64,000 nucleotides of DNA, from NCBI GenBank assembly GCA_001931905.2, contig MSJI02000006.1:62001-126000 (forward strand), given 5' to 3'. A program made the position numbers and the translations under genes. Origin of the DNA: Cladosporium sp. IMV 00045. Its lineage: Eukaryota; Ascomycota; Dothideomycetes; Cladosporiales; Cladosporiaceae. The number at the start of each line of letters is the position of its first letter. The stretch's first letter is position 1. The notes under the pieces are model-generated. The model was given only the letters and a program-made list of their open reading frames with translations, did no database searches and was not told where the DNA came from. Positions 30,302-40,011 of the stretch are shown one piece after another.

Positions 30302-32689
30302 ATGGGCCCTCGCTACCGCTCCCTATCCGGGAGCTGGATAGACCCCGAGAAACAGCGCCTACAAGCTGATATGGACAGCGAAGACGAAGCACCCACGCTC
30401 GTCTCCTCATCACGCGACGCTAGCAACTCGTACGACCCCATCCTCGGCAAACCGAGCTCACCCTCCTTCCGCAACAGCCTGCCCAGCTTCGCCTACCACA
30501 TGCCTCGAAGGCGGTTCACGCGCTACTTCACGTGCTTCATCGCGAGCGCGCTGGTGATCTTCATCCTGCTGCTTGTGAACGCCAGCTGGGCCAGCCGCGC
30601 CGAGGTGTCGTTGGGGATTAAGGATCCGCCCGCGCAGCCGGCGCCGTGGGAGCAGTTTCCCTTCTTGAAAAGGTATCATGGCGGCATACGGACGTTGGTG
30701 AGCAGAGATGCGAATCAGCCTGAGTACCCTGTTGCGGAGGATGAGGAGGCGAAGAGGTTGGAGGCTGCTGCTGAGCAGCGCATGAAAGAGGACGATGCGG
30801 CGCTGAAGGGGAAGACGGGTTTTGGGAAGAGAGAGGAGAGTTGGAAGGATAAGAGTGCGAGGTTCGATCCGTTCGAGGGCAAGCAGGACGATAAGCACGA
30901 GAAGAAGGTGGAGTGCTATCTTGATCAGAAGACGAAGTTGCAGATCCCTCACATGCTGGGTTACAAGGGCGTGCCGCAAGGATTCCCGGAGCCTGTCATG
31001 GGTTCGGCTGAGCTGCTAGGTTTGAGGAACGACATGTGCTTTGAGAGGTATGGCCGTCTTGGGCCGTATGGGTATGGTTATAGTAGGAAGTTCGGCGGCA
31101 GCGGTGCTGGTATGGAGGGAGATACAGAAGGAGCGCAGAAGGTTTGGGGCGACGAATTAGAGATCGATTACAGGAATATTCGCTGGGCAGAGGCGCAGGA
31201 AGCATGCATGGAGTCTAACAAGGGACGCTTCAAGCCTGCGCCTAAAGGCCGAAATGACTTCTTCAAGAGCATGGGCGTTGGCGGACCGTCGAAGGAGAAA
31301 GAGGAGGAAAAGGTCAGCGAGAAGACCAAGAATGGCAAAGAATACACTCCAAGGACGGCAGTCATCATCCGAACTTGGCACGACTACCAATATGACCCCG
31401 AGGACATCTTCTACCTCAGGGCTCTCGTGAACGAGCTCTCGCTGCAGTCTGGCTCGGAATACGTCGTTCACTTCCTCATCCACGTCAAGGACGACAACTT
31501 GCAAGTCTGGTCTGACGAGGACACATACCAACGCACATTGGACAATGCTCTGCCAGAGGAGTTCCGCGGGATGGGAACGCTGTGGTCGGAGAGGCAGATG
31601 GGTCTTATCTACGGCGGCGTACACGATAGCATGTACCGCGATCTGCCAGTCCACGGAGCCTACCGAAGCACTTACATGCCGGTGCAATACTTTGCGCACA
31701 ATCACCCTGAATACGACTTTTTCTGGCACTGGGAGATGGACATCCGCTACACCGGTCATTTCTATCATCTGTTCGATCAAGTCTCGCAGTGGGCGAAGCA
31801 GCAACCGCGCAAAGGACTTTGGGAGAGAAACGGCCGCTTCTACGTCCCGGCCGAACACGGCAGCTGGGAAGACTTCAAGCAAATGGTCCGTCTGCAGATC
31901 GAACAGGGCACATCGGCGAAGCAGAACGTCTACGGCAAACTCGCACCCGACGCGGCAAAAGGTCCAACGGACAGGGCCAGTCTGCGCTCGGAACAGCCTG
32001 TTTGGGGCCCCGACCCGCCTACAGGCGAAGGCGACAGCATCGAGAACGAACACGACCCGATTCCACCGACATCTTACGACGCGGACAAATACGAATGGGG
32101 CGTTGGCGAAGACGCCGACTTCATTACATTCAACCCCCTCTTCGACCCGTCCGGCACGAATTGGATCCTAGCCGAAGACGTCACAGGCTACAACACGACA
32201 GAAAAGTACCCCCCACGCCGTACGGCCATCATCACCGCCTCGCGCCTCTCCCGCCGCCTCTTAGAAACCATGCACCGCGAAACTTCCCTCAAGCGCCACA
32301 CAATGTTCTCCGAAATGTGGCCCGGCTCGTGCGCCCTGCACCACGGCCTGAAAGCCGTCTACGCCCCCCACCCAGTCTACATCGACCGCGCGTGGCCCAC
32401 GTCCTACCTCGCGGCCATCTTCAACAACGGCCGCAACGGCGCCGCTGGCGGCGCGCGCACCTCGGTTTTCAGCGACGAGCGCCAGCACAACTTCCTCGGC
32501 ACGACGTGGTACTATCACGCGGGCTTCAGCCCGAACCTGTGGAAGCGCTGGCTGGGCTATAAAGTCGACAATGATGGCGGGGAGGAGTACGAGATGGCCG
32601 GTGAGGGCAGGATGTGTCTCCCGCCTATGCTGTTGCATCCTGTTAAGCAGGTGGATTTGGTTTTTGAACATCAGGCTGGTGAGGGGTGA
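30302..32689 (+). CDS. DUF3405-family type II membrane protein, copy B
   Basis: 795 residues from the ATG at 30302, with the same anchor helix, charged stalk and DUF3405 domain as copy A. Seen differences include T/A in IKDPPxQPAP, V/I in LQxPHM, N/D in LFxQVS, S/A in GTSxKQ and N/H in ENExDP. All are outside the strongest motifs, so both copies look functional. The frame is open for 60 codons upstream of the ATG, but that extension is not shared. Confidence 0.85.
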   Translation: MGPRYRSLSGSWIDPEKQRLQADMDSEDEAPTLVSSSRDASNSYDPILGKPSSPSFRNSLPSFAYHMPRRRFTRYFTCFIASALVIFILLLVNASWASRAEVSLGIKDPPAQPAPWEQFPFLKRYHGGIRTLVSRDANQPEYPVAEDEEAKRLEAAAEQRMKEDDAALKGKTGFGKREESWKDKSARFDPFEGKQDDKHEKKVECYLDQKTKLQIPHMLGYKGVPQGFPEPVMGSAELLGLRNDMCFERYGRLGPYGYGYSRKFGGSGAGMEGDTEGAQKVWGDELEIDYRNIRWAEAQEACMESNKGRFKPAPKGRNDFFKSMGVGGPSKEKEEEKVSEKTKNGKEYTPRTAVIIRTWHDYQYDPEDIFYLRALVNELSLQSGSEYVVHFLIHVKDDNLQVWSDEDTYQRTLDNALPEEFRGMGTLWSERQMGLIYGGVHDSMYRDLPVHGAYRSTYMPVQYFAHNHPEYDFFWHWEMDIRYTGHFYHLFDQVSQWAKQQPRKGLWERNGRFYVPAEHGSWEDFKQMVRLQIEQGTSAKQNVYGKLAPDAAKGPTDRASLRSEQPVWGPDPPTGEGDSIENEHDPIPPTSYDADKYEWGVGEDADFITFNPLFDPSGTNWILAEDVTGYNTTEKYPPRRTAIITASRLSRRLLETMHRETSLKRHTMFSEMWPGSCALHHGLKAVYAPHPVYIDRAWPTSYLAAIFNNGRNGAAGGARTSVFSDERQHNFLGTTWYYHAGFSPNLWKRWLGYKVDNDGGEEYEMAGEGRMCLPPMLLHPVKQVDLVFEHQAGEG

Positions 32690-33260
32690 TGAGTTTTTGG
32701 TTTTTTGGGGGGTTTTCGTGGTTGGTATTCGAATACCCCTTTCTTCCTCTGTGTTTGGCATTGTCTGTACGTATTTGTATGTATGTATGTGTGCATGATG
32801 CGTCTGCTTAATGATTTGGTTTTGCTTCTTTTCAAACGCAGGGTCGTGGGTTTCGTTTTCTTCGTGGTTTTCCACGTCTGTGACATTTTCAATCTGGTTC
32901 TGTCGGCGTCTGGGGTGTATAGTCTACTATCAGGGAATGGGGATCTTGAGACCAGTGGGAAGTGAGGCGTGGAGAAAAGGTATATTGATGCATTCAAGTA
33001 GAAAAGGTTTGAGAAAAATGCAATATCGATCAACTTGGAATTCTTTTCTTTTGATTTTTGGTTGGTCTTTTCTGTTTCTAAGCCTGTGAATGAACTGATG
33101 GATGCGTGTGGGTATCATATCATGAACAACACACCTGCGAAATGATTAAAATAAAATAATGCTCGCGAATCAAATGGTGGCCGAAACCTTTCTCGAGCCA
33201 GCAGGCTTTGCGTCTTCCGTTCCGTTTCTTCCTCCCAACCCCTCCTTCGCTTCAGTCAAA
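32690..33260. other. Convergent 3' intergenic region, copy B
   Basis: 571 bp, counterpart of 19332-19911; the GTAT microsatellite has three units (32777-32788). No gene seen. Confidence 0.6.
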
Positions 33261-34487
33261 CTAGCAAAGGTGCTCCTCAGTCTTCCTGGGCCCATCGCCA
33301 ACAGCAGTGACGATGACACGGCTAACGCCCCTCTTGAGCATCTCGACAATCACCTCGTTACCCTCGGGAACCTGCGCGTGAGCCTTGACAGCCTGACCCT
33401 TCTTGCTGTCCCAGCCGATTTTATCGCCAAGAATAGCCTTGAAAGTACCCGCGACGCGCTCCTCATCTTCGGCGAGGTAGTAGACGACAGCGTTGGGGCC
33501 GGCGTCGAAAGTGTAGCCGCAGACGACCTTGCCGGCGGCGTCGTTGATGGCCTCGCACATGCGCACGGCGGCGCGGGAGGTGTCGTTCATGTAGAAAATG
33601 GGCGGGTCGGTGTCGAGGCAGGTGGCGTGGAAGTTGTTCGAGTCCTTCATGGAGAGAGTTGCGAAGGCTTCGAAGTCGCGGTTCTGGATCGCTTTCTCCA
33701 TAGCTTTCTGGCGTTTCGGGACGATGTTGGTTGCGCGCTCTTGGAAGAGGGCGGAGGTTGCGACGGTTGCTTGCATGCCCGTCGTGGAGGAGATGTCCTT
33801 CTTTTCGGCGCTGGCGACAAGGATGCAGGCGCGCATTTCGGGCCAGTGGCAGGCGGGTGCCACCTCGTATGCAAGGCTGTCGCTGCCATCCTCCTCTTCA
33901 CCCTTTTGCCAGCCGGCATATCCTCCGAACAGACTGCGGCATGCGGAACCGGAGCCCTGGCGAGCGATCTTGCTGAGGTCGGTAGGGGTGGCGGGGAGCT
34001 GGTAGAGGTTTCCAATGGCGCGGACGAGAGCAGCGAAGCCAGCAGCACTGGAAGCCAGACCGGCGGCGGTGGGGAAGTTGTTCTCACTGACGACCTTGAG
34101 CTTGAGGTCGGCGAGCTTGGGAAGGGAGTCGTCGTTGGCCTCGACATCTTTACGGAGCTGGCGAAGCTCGCGGAAACAAGCCTGGGTCCTTGCGCCGGAG
34201 ATGTCCTGGTCCTTGCCGTTCAGGGTGAGGGAGTCGTTGGTGAAGTCGGGGCTGCACGAGGCGGTGGTGTGGGTGCGGAGGTCATCTTGAGAGAGGGTGA
34301 CGGAGAGGGAGGAATTGGTGGGCAGGTTGAGTTTGGTGTCTCTCTTTCCCCAGTACCTGAAGGTGGAAGTGAATGGTCAGTGATTGGTGCGGGGAGGGTT
34401 TGGAGGTGTTGAGATGATGTTGTTGTCTTACTTGATGACGGCGATGTTGACGGGAGCGAAAGTGCTCGCGCGGTGGATGTCTGCCAT
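33261..34487 (-). CDS. MVD1: Mevalonate diphosphate decarboxylase, copy B
   Basis: Exon 1 is 34487-34432, the intron is 34357-34431 (75 bp; 82 bp in copy A) and exon 2 is 34356-33261; 383 residues. Exon lengths equal those of copy A. Differences include A/D in EANDxSLPKL, A/G in LNxKDQD, S/C in VAPAxHWPE and D/H in VKAxAQVPEG. The ATP-binding loop and GSGSACRS signature are unchanged. The opposite-strand open frame 33159-34412 is a shadow. Confidence 0.95.
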
Positions 34488-34805
34488 GATTGATTGCAGT
34501 GTGAGGGAGGTTGAGGTATGAGGAGTGGTGAGGTTGACTGACTGTTGACAGCGGTATGGAATTGTTTGAGGGGTCGAGTGGAAAAGTCCCCAATTCCCCC
34601 CATCAAGCCACATCATCCCACGCTAATCTCAAGTCTGGTTCTCGCTAGTCTGCAGGGTTCGCTTAGTGCAATTCATTATACCTCGATCGTTTTCTCCATC
34701 ATCCATTGATTATTCAGACTGGAGAGCTGCTTTCTTTCTTCGCGCCACATACCCGCATATCACCATACAATATTTCTATTAATTCTTTCCATCCTCACAC
34801 CCATC
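34488..34805. promoter_or_regulatory. Shared upstream region, MVD1 and heme lyase, copy B
   Basis: 318 bp between divergent starts, alignable with 21146-21471. Blocks conserved between the two (for example GAGGGGTCGAGTGGAAAAGT) are candidates for promoter elements. Confidence 0.55.
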
Positions 34806-35633
34806 ATGAGAACTGCAGACATGGACCCCGGGGCCAAATGCCCCGTCGACGACCAGACGCGCCAGAAATGGCTCGAAGCCGCAAAAGCGAAACGAGAGCA
34901 GCAGCAGCAGACACAATCACAAACACCCGCGACTCCCACAGCAAAACCAGTCATCCGCCTCCCTGCCAACGCCCGCTACTCCCTCGACACCGGCCTGTGG
35001 GAGGTTCCCTCCGCACCCGCCACAAAACCCTCAAGACCAACACCCCGCCCATCCACCCTCGACACCGAGCGCGAAATATCCACCATCCCTCGCTCCATCC
35101 AAACACAAGGCAAAGACCTCAACGCCGCCGAGCGCGCCGCCCTCCCCTCCAACGCGGAAAAGGACACGGGCCACGACGAAGCCTCCGGCAACTGGATCTA
35201 CCCTTCGCAAGAAATGTTCTTCAACGCCATGAAGCGCAAGGGTCACGAGGCGCAGCCGCAGGACATGTCGAGCGTTGTGCCCATTCACAATGCAGTGAAC
35301 GAGCGCGCCTGGACGGAAATCAAGAGGTGGGAAGAGGGACAGGGTTCGGAGAAGTGCGGTGGTCCGAAACTGGTCTCTTTCGCGGGTGATAGTAAGGCGC
35401 TCACGCCTAAGGCGAGGTGGAATAATTTTATCGGATATGCTTTGCCGTTTGATAGGCATGACTGGGTTGTTGATCGGTGCGGGACGCATGTCGACTATGT
35501 TATTGACTTCTACTCTGGGAAGGGAGAGGGTTTGATGGGCAAAGGCTTGAATTTCTATCTCGACGTCAGGCCGAAGCTGAATAGCTGGGAGGGTGTCAGG
35601 ATGAGAGCTAGTAGGCTCTTCAGCAGCAACTGA
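34806..35633 (+). CDS. Cytochrome c-type heme lyase, copy B
   Basis: 275 residues from the ATG at 34806. It carries the same KCPVD motif, NWIYPSQEMFF block and C-terminal YLDVRPKLNSWEGV as copy A. Most differences fall in the Gln/Thr-rich linker (residues 28-50); the rest of the protein has only a few (I/V, S/T, N/D, P/L). No intron. The CYC3 versus CYT2 assignment is open as for copy A. Confidence 0.93.
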   Translation: MRTADMDPGAKCPVDDQTRQKWLEAAKAKREQQQQTQSQTPATPTAKPVIRLPANARYSLDTGLWEVPSAPATKPSRPTPRPSTLDTEREISTIPRSIQTQGKDLNAAERAALPSNAEKDTGHDEASGNWIYPSQEMFFNAMKRKGHEAQPQDMSSVVPIHNAVNERAWTEIKRWEEGQGSEKCGGPKLVSFAGDSKALTPKARWNNFIGYALPFDRHDWVVDRCGTHVDYVIDFYSGKGEGLMGKGLNFYLDVRPKLNSWEGVRMRASRLFSSN

Positions 35634-36155
35634 GAGGACGCGCTGGTGAAGACGCATCTTCTTACTTGCAATTTCTGGCGCATCCAGGCCTCTGAGCGAT
35701 GAGGTCCCGCTCATTGACAGGCCATGCCACGCACACTCGCGCTCGCGTGGGCGACAGTCCAGGAGGAGCCCGCCCACGCGCGGTCTCTATCGCCTTTCCG
35801 TCAAGCTCAGACCGAAGGTCGGTCTTGCAGAACCGTTCAGCCTCGCCGCAACCGAGCTGCCCACAGCCAAACCTCATCTCACCTCGCCACTGACCAGAGT
35901 TGCTCACGAGAAAGACGCGATGCAGCAATTGAGTCACGATCTAGCCGTGCACTCCTACAACGGATGAGCGATCTTCGAGTCCTGCTCTCGCAAAGCAATC
36001 GCGAAGGAAGGCCTGTACTGTAAAACACACATCAACTGTATATAAGTCTGTATTAATGCCATGTAATATTAAAACAATAGTCAGAAACCATGCGAATCGC
36101 TCGAGAAGATCGCCTCCGAACGAGTTTTAGTTCAAAATCATCTCTGTTCAGATGA

Positions 36156-36258
36156 CCTCACTTACACCCATCAGATGTCGACTTTGGATTTCCCAATTGC
36201 GAAGGAGCAGAAACGCTCGGAGCTCGTGTCACATGCGCGCGCGCGAAGTGAAGTGAGG
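36156..36258. repeat. Inverted-end element B1
   Basis: Left end CCTCACTTAC, right end GTGAAGTGAGG, so its outer 8 bp (CCTCACTT/AAGTGAGG) pair perfectly, although these differ from the ends of the other elements. Counterpart of A1. Confidence 0.75.
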
Positions 36259-36477
36259 TCGAGTGGTATCTTTGGGCTGCGAGAGCTGGGAGAACAATGG
36301 TCGGCTTGCTATGCATTCGAACGATGTAGGACACGAGGGAGAGAACAGTCGGTCACCTCGTCTCTCGTTTACTAATCATTCGTGCTTGCAAGGTATAGAT
36401 CTACGAGGGAAGCGTATCGCGCTCGACCTCTCCGATCAAAAGTCATAGGAAAGCAGCACATTGGCGAGGCTTGATCA

Positions 36478-36588
36478 TTTCCCTTGCAATCATCAAATTT
36501 CGACATCCGATTTCCTCAATTCGGCAAGAGCAGAACCGCTCGAACTTGCGATGACATGCGCGCAGGTGAGCTGCTCGTTTGTAAGTTC
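36478..36588. repeat. Inverted-end element B2, diverged
   Basis: Degenerate: TTTCCCTTGCAATCATCAAA at the left, GATGACATGCGCG inside, TTTGTAAGTTCC at the right. Counterpart of A2. Confidence 0.5.
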
Positions 36589-36748
36589 CCGGACTTGCGT
36601 CTACTCCGTCAACTGCATCTACGTATCTTTCCATCGTTCAGTAGTAGGGTGAGAGGAATTCAAGAGGCTTCTTCGGCGACATCTATCAAACATTGTATTC
36701 GGCCTCATTGCCTGAGTCGACCACGACAGAAACTGAGTGGGAATGTAC

Positions 36749-36846
36749 TTCACTTACACCCATCAAATGTCGATTTCAGATTTCCCAATTAGGAAGGAGC
36801 GAGAAAGCTTGGGCCCGGTCACATGCGCAGCGAAGATGTAAGTGAA
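36749..36846. repeat. Inverted-end element B3
   Basis: 98 bp, TTCACTTACACCC and AAGATGTAAGTGAA. Its left flank matches the left flank of A3 and its right flank matches the right flank of A4. Confidence 0.85.
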
Positions 36847-36982
36847 CATCTTCCACTTCACTATACTGTTCTCTCAAGAAGTCTAGGTCTCGCGCGTATC
36901 ATGACAGTTGCCTCGCATCTGTCCCAAGACATCTCACATGTCAGCCGTGACCGAGCGAGATAATACATGCGTAGAATGATAC

Positions 36983-37081
36983 TTCACTTACATCCATCAA
37001 ATGTCGATTTCAGATTTCCGAATTAGGAAGGAGCAGAAAAGCTTGGGCCTCGTGTCACATGCCGGCGAGGATGTAAGTGAA
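36983..37081. repeat. Inverted-end element B4
   Basis: 99 bp with perfect 13-bp inverted ends, TTCACTTACATCC and GGATGTAAGTGAA. It lies 234 bp after B3 and is the counterpart of A5. Confidence 0.88.
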
Positions 37082-37845
37082 ATACATGTATTCGTTCGCT
37101 CTTTGCATCTCAGTCAACTTGCATAGGCGGCGCGCGCATACTACATACATACCTTTACGTATCCTTACGCTTCGGGTGTGTACACGCTTCTCCCATCCTT
37201 CCCTTCCGTCACCTAGTCTTGCGAAGTACGTAGTGAGGCTTGCTGTTCTCAGCCTAGTCTTCTTCAGCCCTTTATGCTACCAATGACAGGAGTGCCCTCT
37301 CCCGAACCGGCGCAAAAAGGGCTATTCGATGGGCGTCAAGTTCTGCTACATTACTTCTGAAAGCCATAGCGATTCTCGCAATCTCTCGTCCTCTCTCTCT
37401 TCCTGCTGATGGTAACGTAGTAGCCAGTGCGCATGAATGGAAAGCCAGAGTGAATGCGAACAACGAGGCTCAAGATTTCCATTTCGTTCGTCTATTCTTT
37501 CCTGGTCCTACTGTGCCATTCCTCTTGTTCTTCATGCCTGCTCCTGCCATCGTCGTCGCCGACTTGGATATCTATCGTATGATTTCTTAGGCTCACCATC
37601 CGGATTTATGTTGCCTTTGCTTCTTTCCCTCCCGGCCTTCCAACCATAGTCCGATCTCGTAATGCGCGTTTGTATTTTCCTTTTTTTCCATGCAGAGGAA
37701 CCAATCGCAAAAATAGAAAAAAGATGTACAAAAGAAAGCCACATGTAAGCCCCTAAACTCTACCATAAAAGGCAGATCGCACCCACGAACGCCATATACC
37801 AGATTCCAGAACCCTCATATCCCATTCCCAGCATCACCAACCCCC

Positions 37846-38990
37846 TCAAAGCTGCACATCATTATTCACCAACCTCACCTCCTCACCCGGCTTAAAAGCC
37901 GGCAAACCGATATACGGGCACCCATCGCAACGGAAGGCGTCTCCCAGCGCGCAGTTGCCGCACGATCCCACTTTCCCTTGCACGGTGAAGTCCACCTCTG
38001 CCAGGTCTTCGCTGTTCAGTTTGGCCAGGTTGGCGTCGGCGTTGGAGCGTTTGGCGGCGTCTTCGGCGTTCAGGCGCTCCGCGAGACCGCAGCTGCAGTC
38101 TTTGCAGGCGCGGCGGCGTTTGGTGTTCGGTTTGCAGGCTTCGGCTGTAAGGTATTGTTAGTCGTGCTGTTGCACAGAATGAATGGGGACACCGGGAATG
38201 TGCAAGGAAACTTACGAATGTTCAAAGGCTTCTGCCTATCCTCCTCAGTAAGCAAAGAATCCGGATCAATCCTCTCCGCGCGCTCCAGTTCCTCATTGCT
38301 CGGGATTTCAATATCCTCGTCCTCATCATAGTCCATGCCGAACTCATCCCCCAATTCCACAAAGCCCACACCCGCAGGCGTGGGCTTCACAGGGCCGGCA
38401 GAACCCACTCCATTCGTGGAAATATCCTGGCTCTTCCTCTTCCCCGTGTTAACGGCCTCGAACGCATTCGCCGGCACGGCGGCCGCGTCGGCTTTCTTCT
38501 TCTTCCCAAAACTCAGCTTGACGGTCTGCTCTGCGGCTTCCTTTGGTTTGAGCAATTTCGCATCCTGCACCAGCAAACCGGCCAGAATACCCTCTGTCTG
38601 CTCCGCGGCGTCGAGAGCCGCACTCCCGCTCTGCGCTTCCACTCTTCCGTCCGGCTTCAGAGAAGCAGCCAATCGCTCGATCAGCGCGCGGTCGAGTTTC
38701 GAAGAGCGCGCGCCGTCAATGTCGGTGAGGAGGAGAATGAGGTCATACGTTGTGGATGGGAGGGAGACAAGGCCGAGCGCGAGACGGTCGAGCATTTGGA
38801 TGTCGGTCGCGGTGCGGTCGTGGGCGGCGAGGATGGTTGTGAGGGCTTCCGGGTGGGCGGAGAGGGAGGGTGGGGCGAGGAGGAGGGTTCGTGTGTTGGA
38901 GGAGGTGGTGGGTTGTTTGGCAACGGGCGCGGCGGGGGAGAAGTCCATGTCGAAGTCGGGCGTGTTGTCTATTGTCACGGAGGACGCCAT
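37846..38990 (-). CDS. DRE2: Fe-S cluster assembly protein DRE2, copy B
   Basis: Exon 1 is 38990-38216, the intron is 38145-38215 (71 bp, GTAAGT...CAG; copy A has 69 bp and GTGAGT) and exon 2 is 38144-37846; 357 residues. In this copy the intron happens to be open in the exon 1 frame, so an unspliced reading would seem longer but would miss the Cys clusters. Both iron-sulfur motifs are intact. Changes from copy A are few, for example P/S at residue 3, A/S in LPxTTYD, R/K in LKPxEAAE and V/F in ANAxEAV. Confidence 0.94.
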
Positions 38991-40011
38991 GGTTGTTGTG
39001 TGTGAATGTGTCGTGTGAGGCGTGTGTGTGGTCGTAGGTGGGCAGGTGTGTATGTACGATCTCTCGTTATCCGTCTGTCAATGTCGGAGAATGAAGAAAG
39101 AAATAGAGACAGAAAGGACGAGACTGAAGTTTGCTTGTCGGTATGCGTGTATGAGTCTTAGGGTATGATTGCAAGAGGGGCGAAACAGTAGTGGGAGTGG
39201 AAGAAACAGAGGGCAAGATTGGATTAATCAGATCAAAGATTACTCTCGCGGGCCTTATCATTTGCACCGACTGGTTTGAAGTGGAGCGGAATATGACGAA
39301 ACTTTTCTCTTTATAATCGGCAAAGACCCCTCACTCGCAGCAGCCCAAATTTGCCAGGCAAAATCCTAAGCCAAAAAGCCCCTCGGAAATGTCTTGTCCT
39401 GATAGGGATTGGAAATCCAGACAGACTAGATCAGCCACCAGGGCCAGGCACATGCGCATCTGCTTTCTATGACACACCAGTCTTTCTCTGCCCAATTCCG
39501 CTTTTTCGCCCTTTCTCCCCCGCTGTGGTTGGTAATCATATTGGGCAATTGGGCGGAAACATAGGTCAATGCGTGGGGTTTGATTTGTTAGCAAAAATAA
39601 CACCCATGCTAGAATGGAAAGCCATTGTTTGCTGCGCACGCTCTTCGTTTTGTGAGACTTGCACGTGGCAAAGTGTATATCGATCACACCTCACGCAGTC
39701 TTCGCCGATTGTAATAAAACATGTATGTACAGGTTAGAGCACTGGAGTTCTGCTGTATGATCATATGTTGTATGTCTATTCTATGTCGATGTCTATATTG
39801 TAGTCCAACAAAATTCCTCAATCTCAACCGAGAGAGTTTAGCAATCAGAAAACGCCTCGCAACCCAAAAAAAGCCGATTGACACGGCAGAGCAGATGCAA
39901 TCATTGTGAAAATTCACAAACAAATCCAACGAACAGCCAAGTTTCAGTACACTCGCTGTCCTATCCTCTTCCCTTCATCGTACAAATTCCCCAACTCTTT
40001 CAAGTTCAGAT
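38991..40011. other. DRE2 upstream and CCP1 3' region, copy B
   Basis: About 1 kb, alignable along most of its length with 25909-26937, with small indels. It probably holds the DRE2 promoter and the CCP1 3' flank. No gene seen. Confidence 0.55.

Larger units (their letters stand above)
35634..37845. other. Gene-free region with inverted-end repeat array, copy B
   Basis: About 2.2 kb, counterpart of 22297-24765 but roughly 250 bp shorter, mostly because one repeat unit is absent and the long T tract is missing. Four elements are listed separately. No conserved protein frame. Confidence 0.7.
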
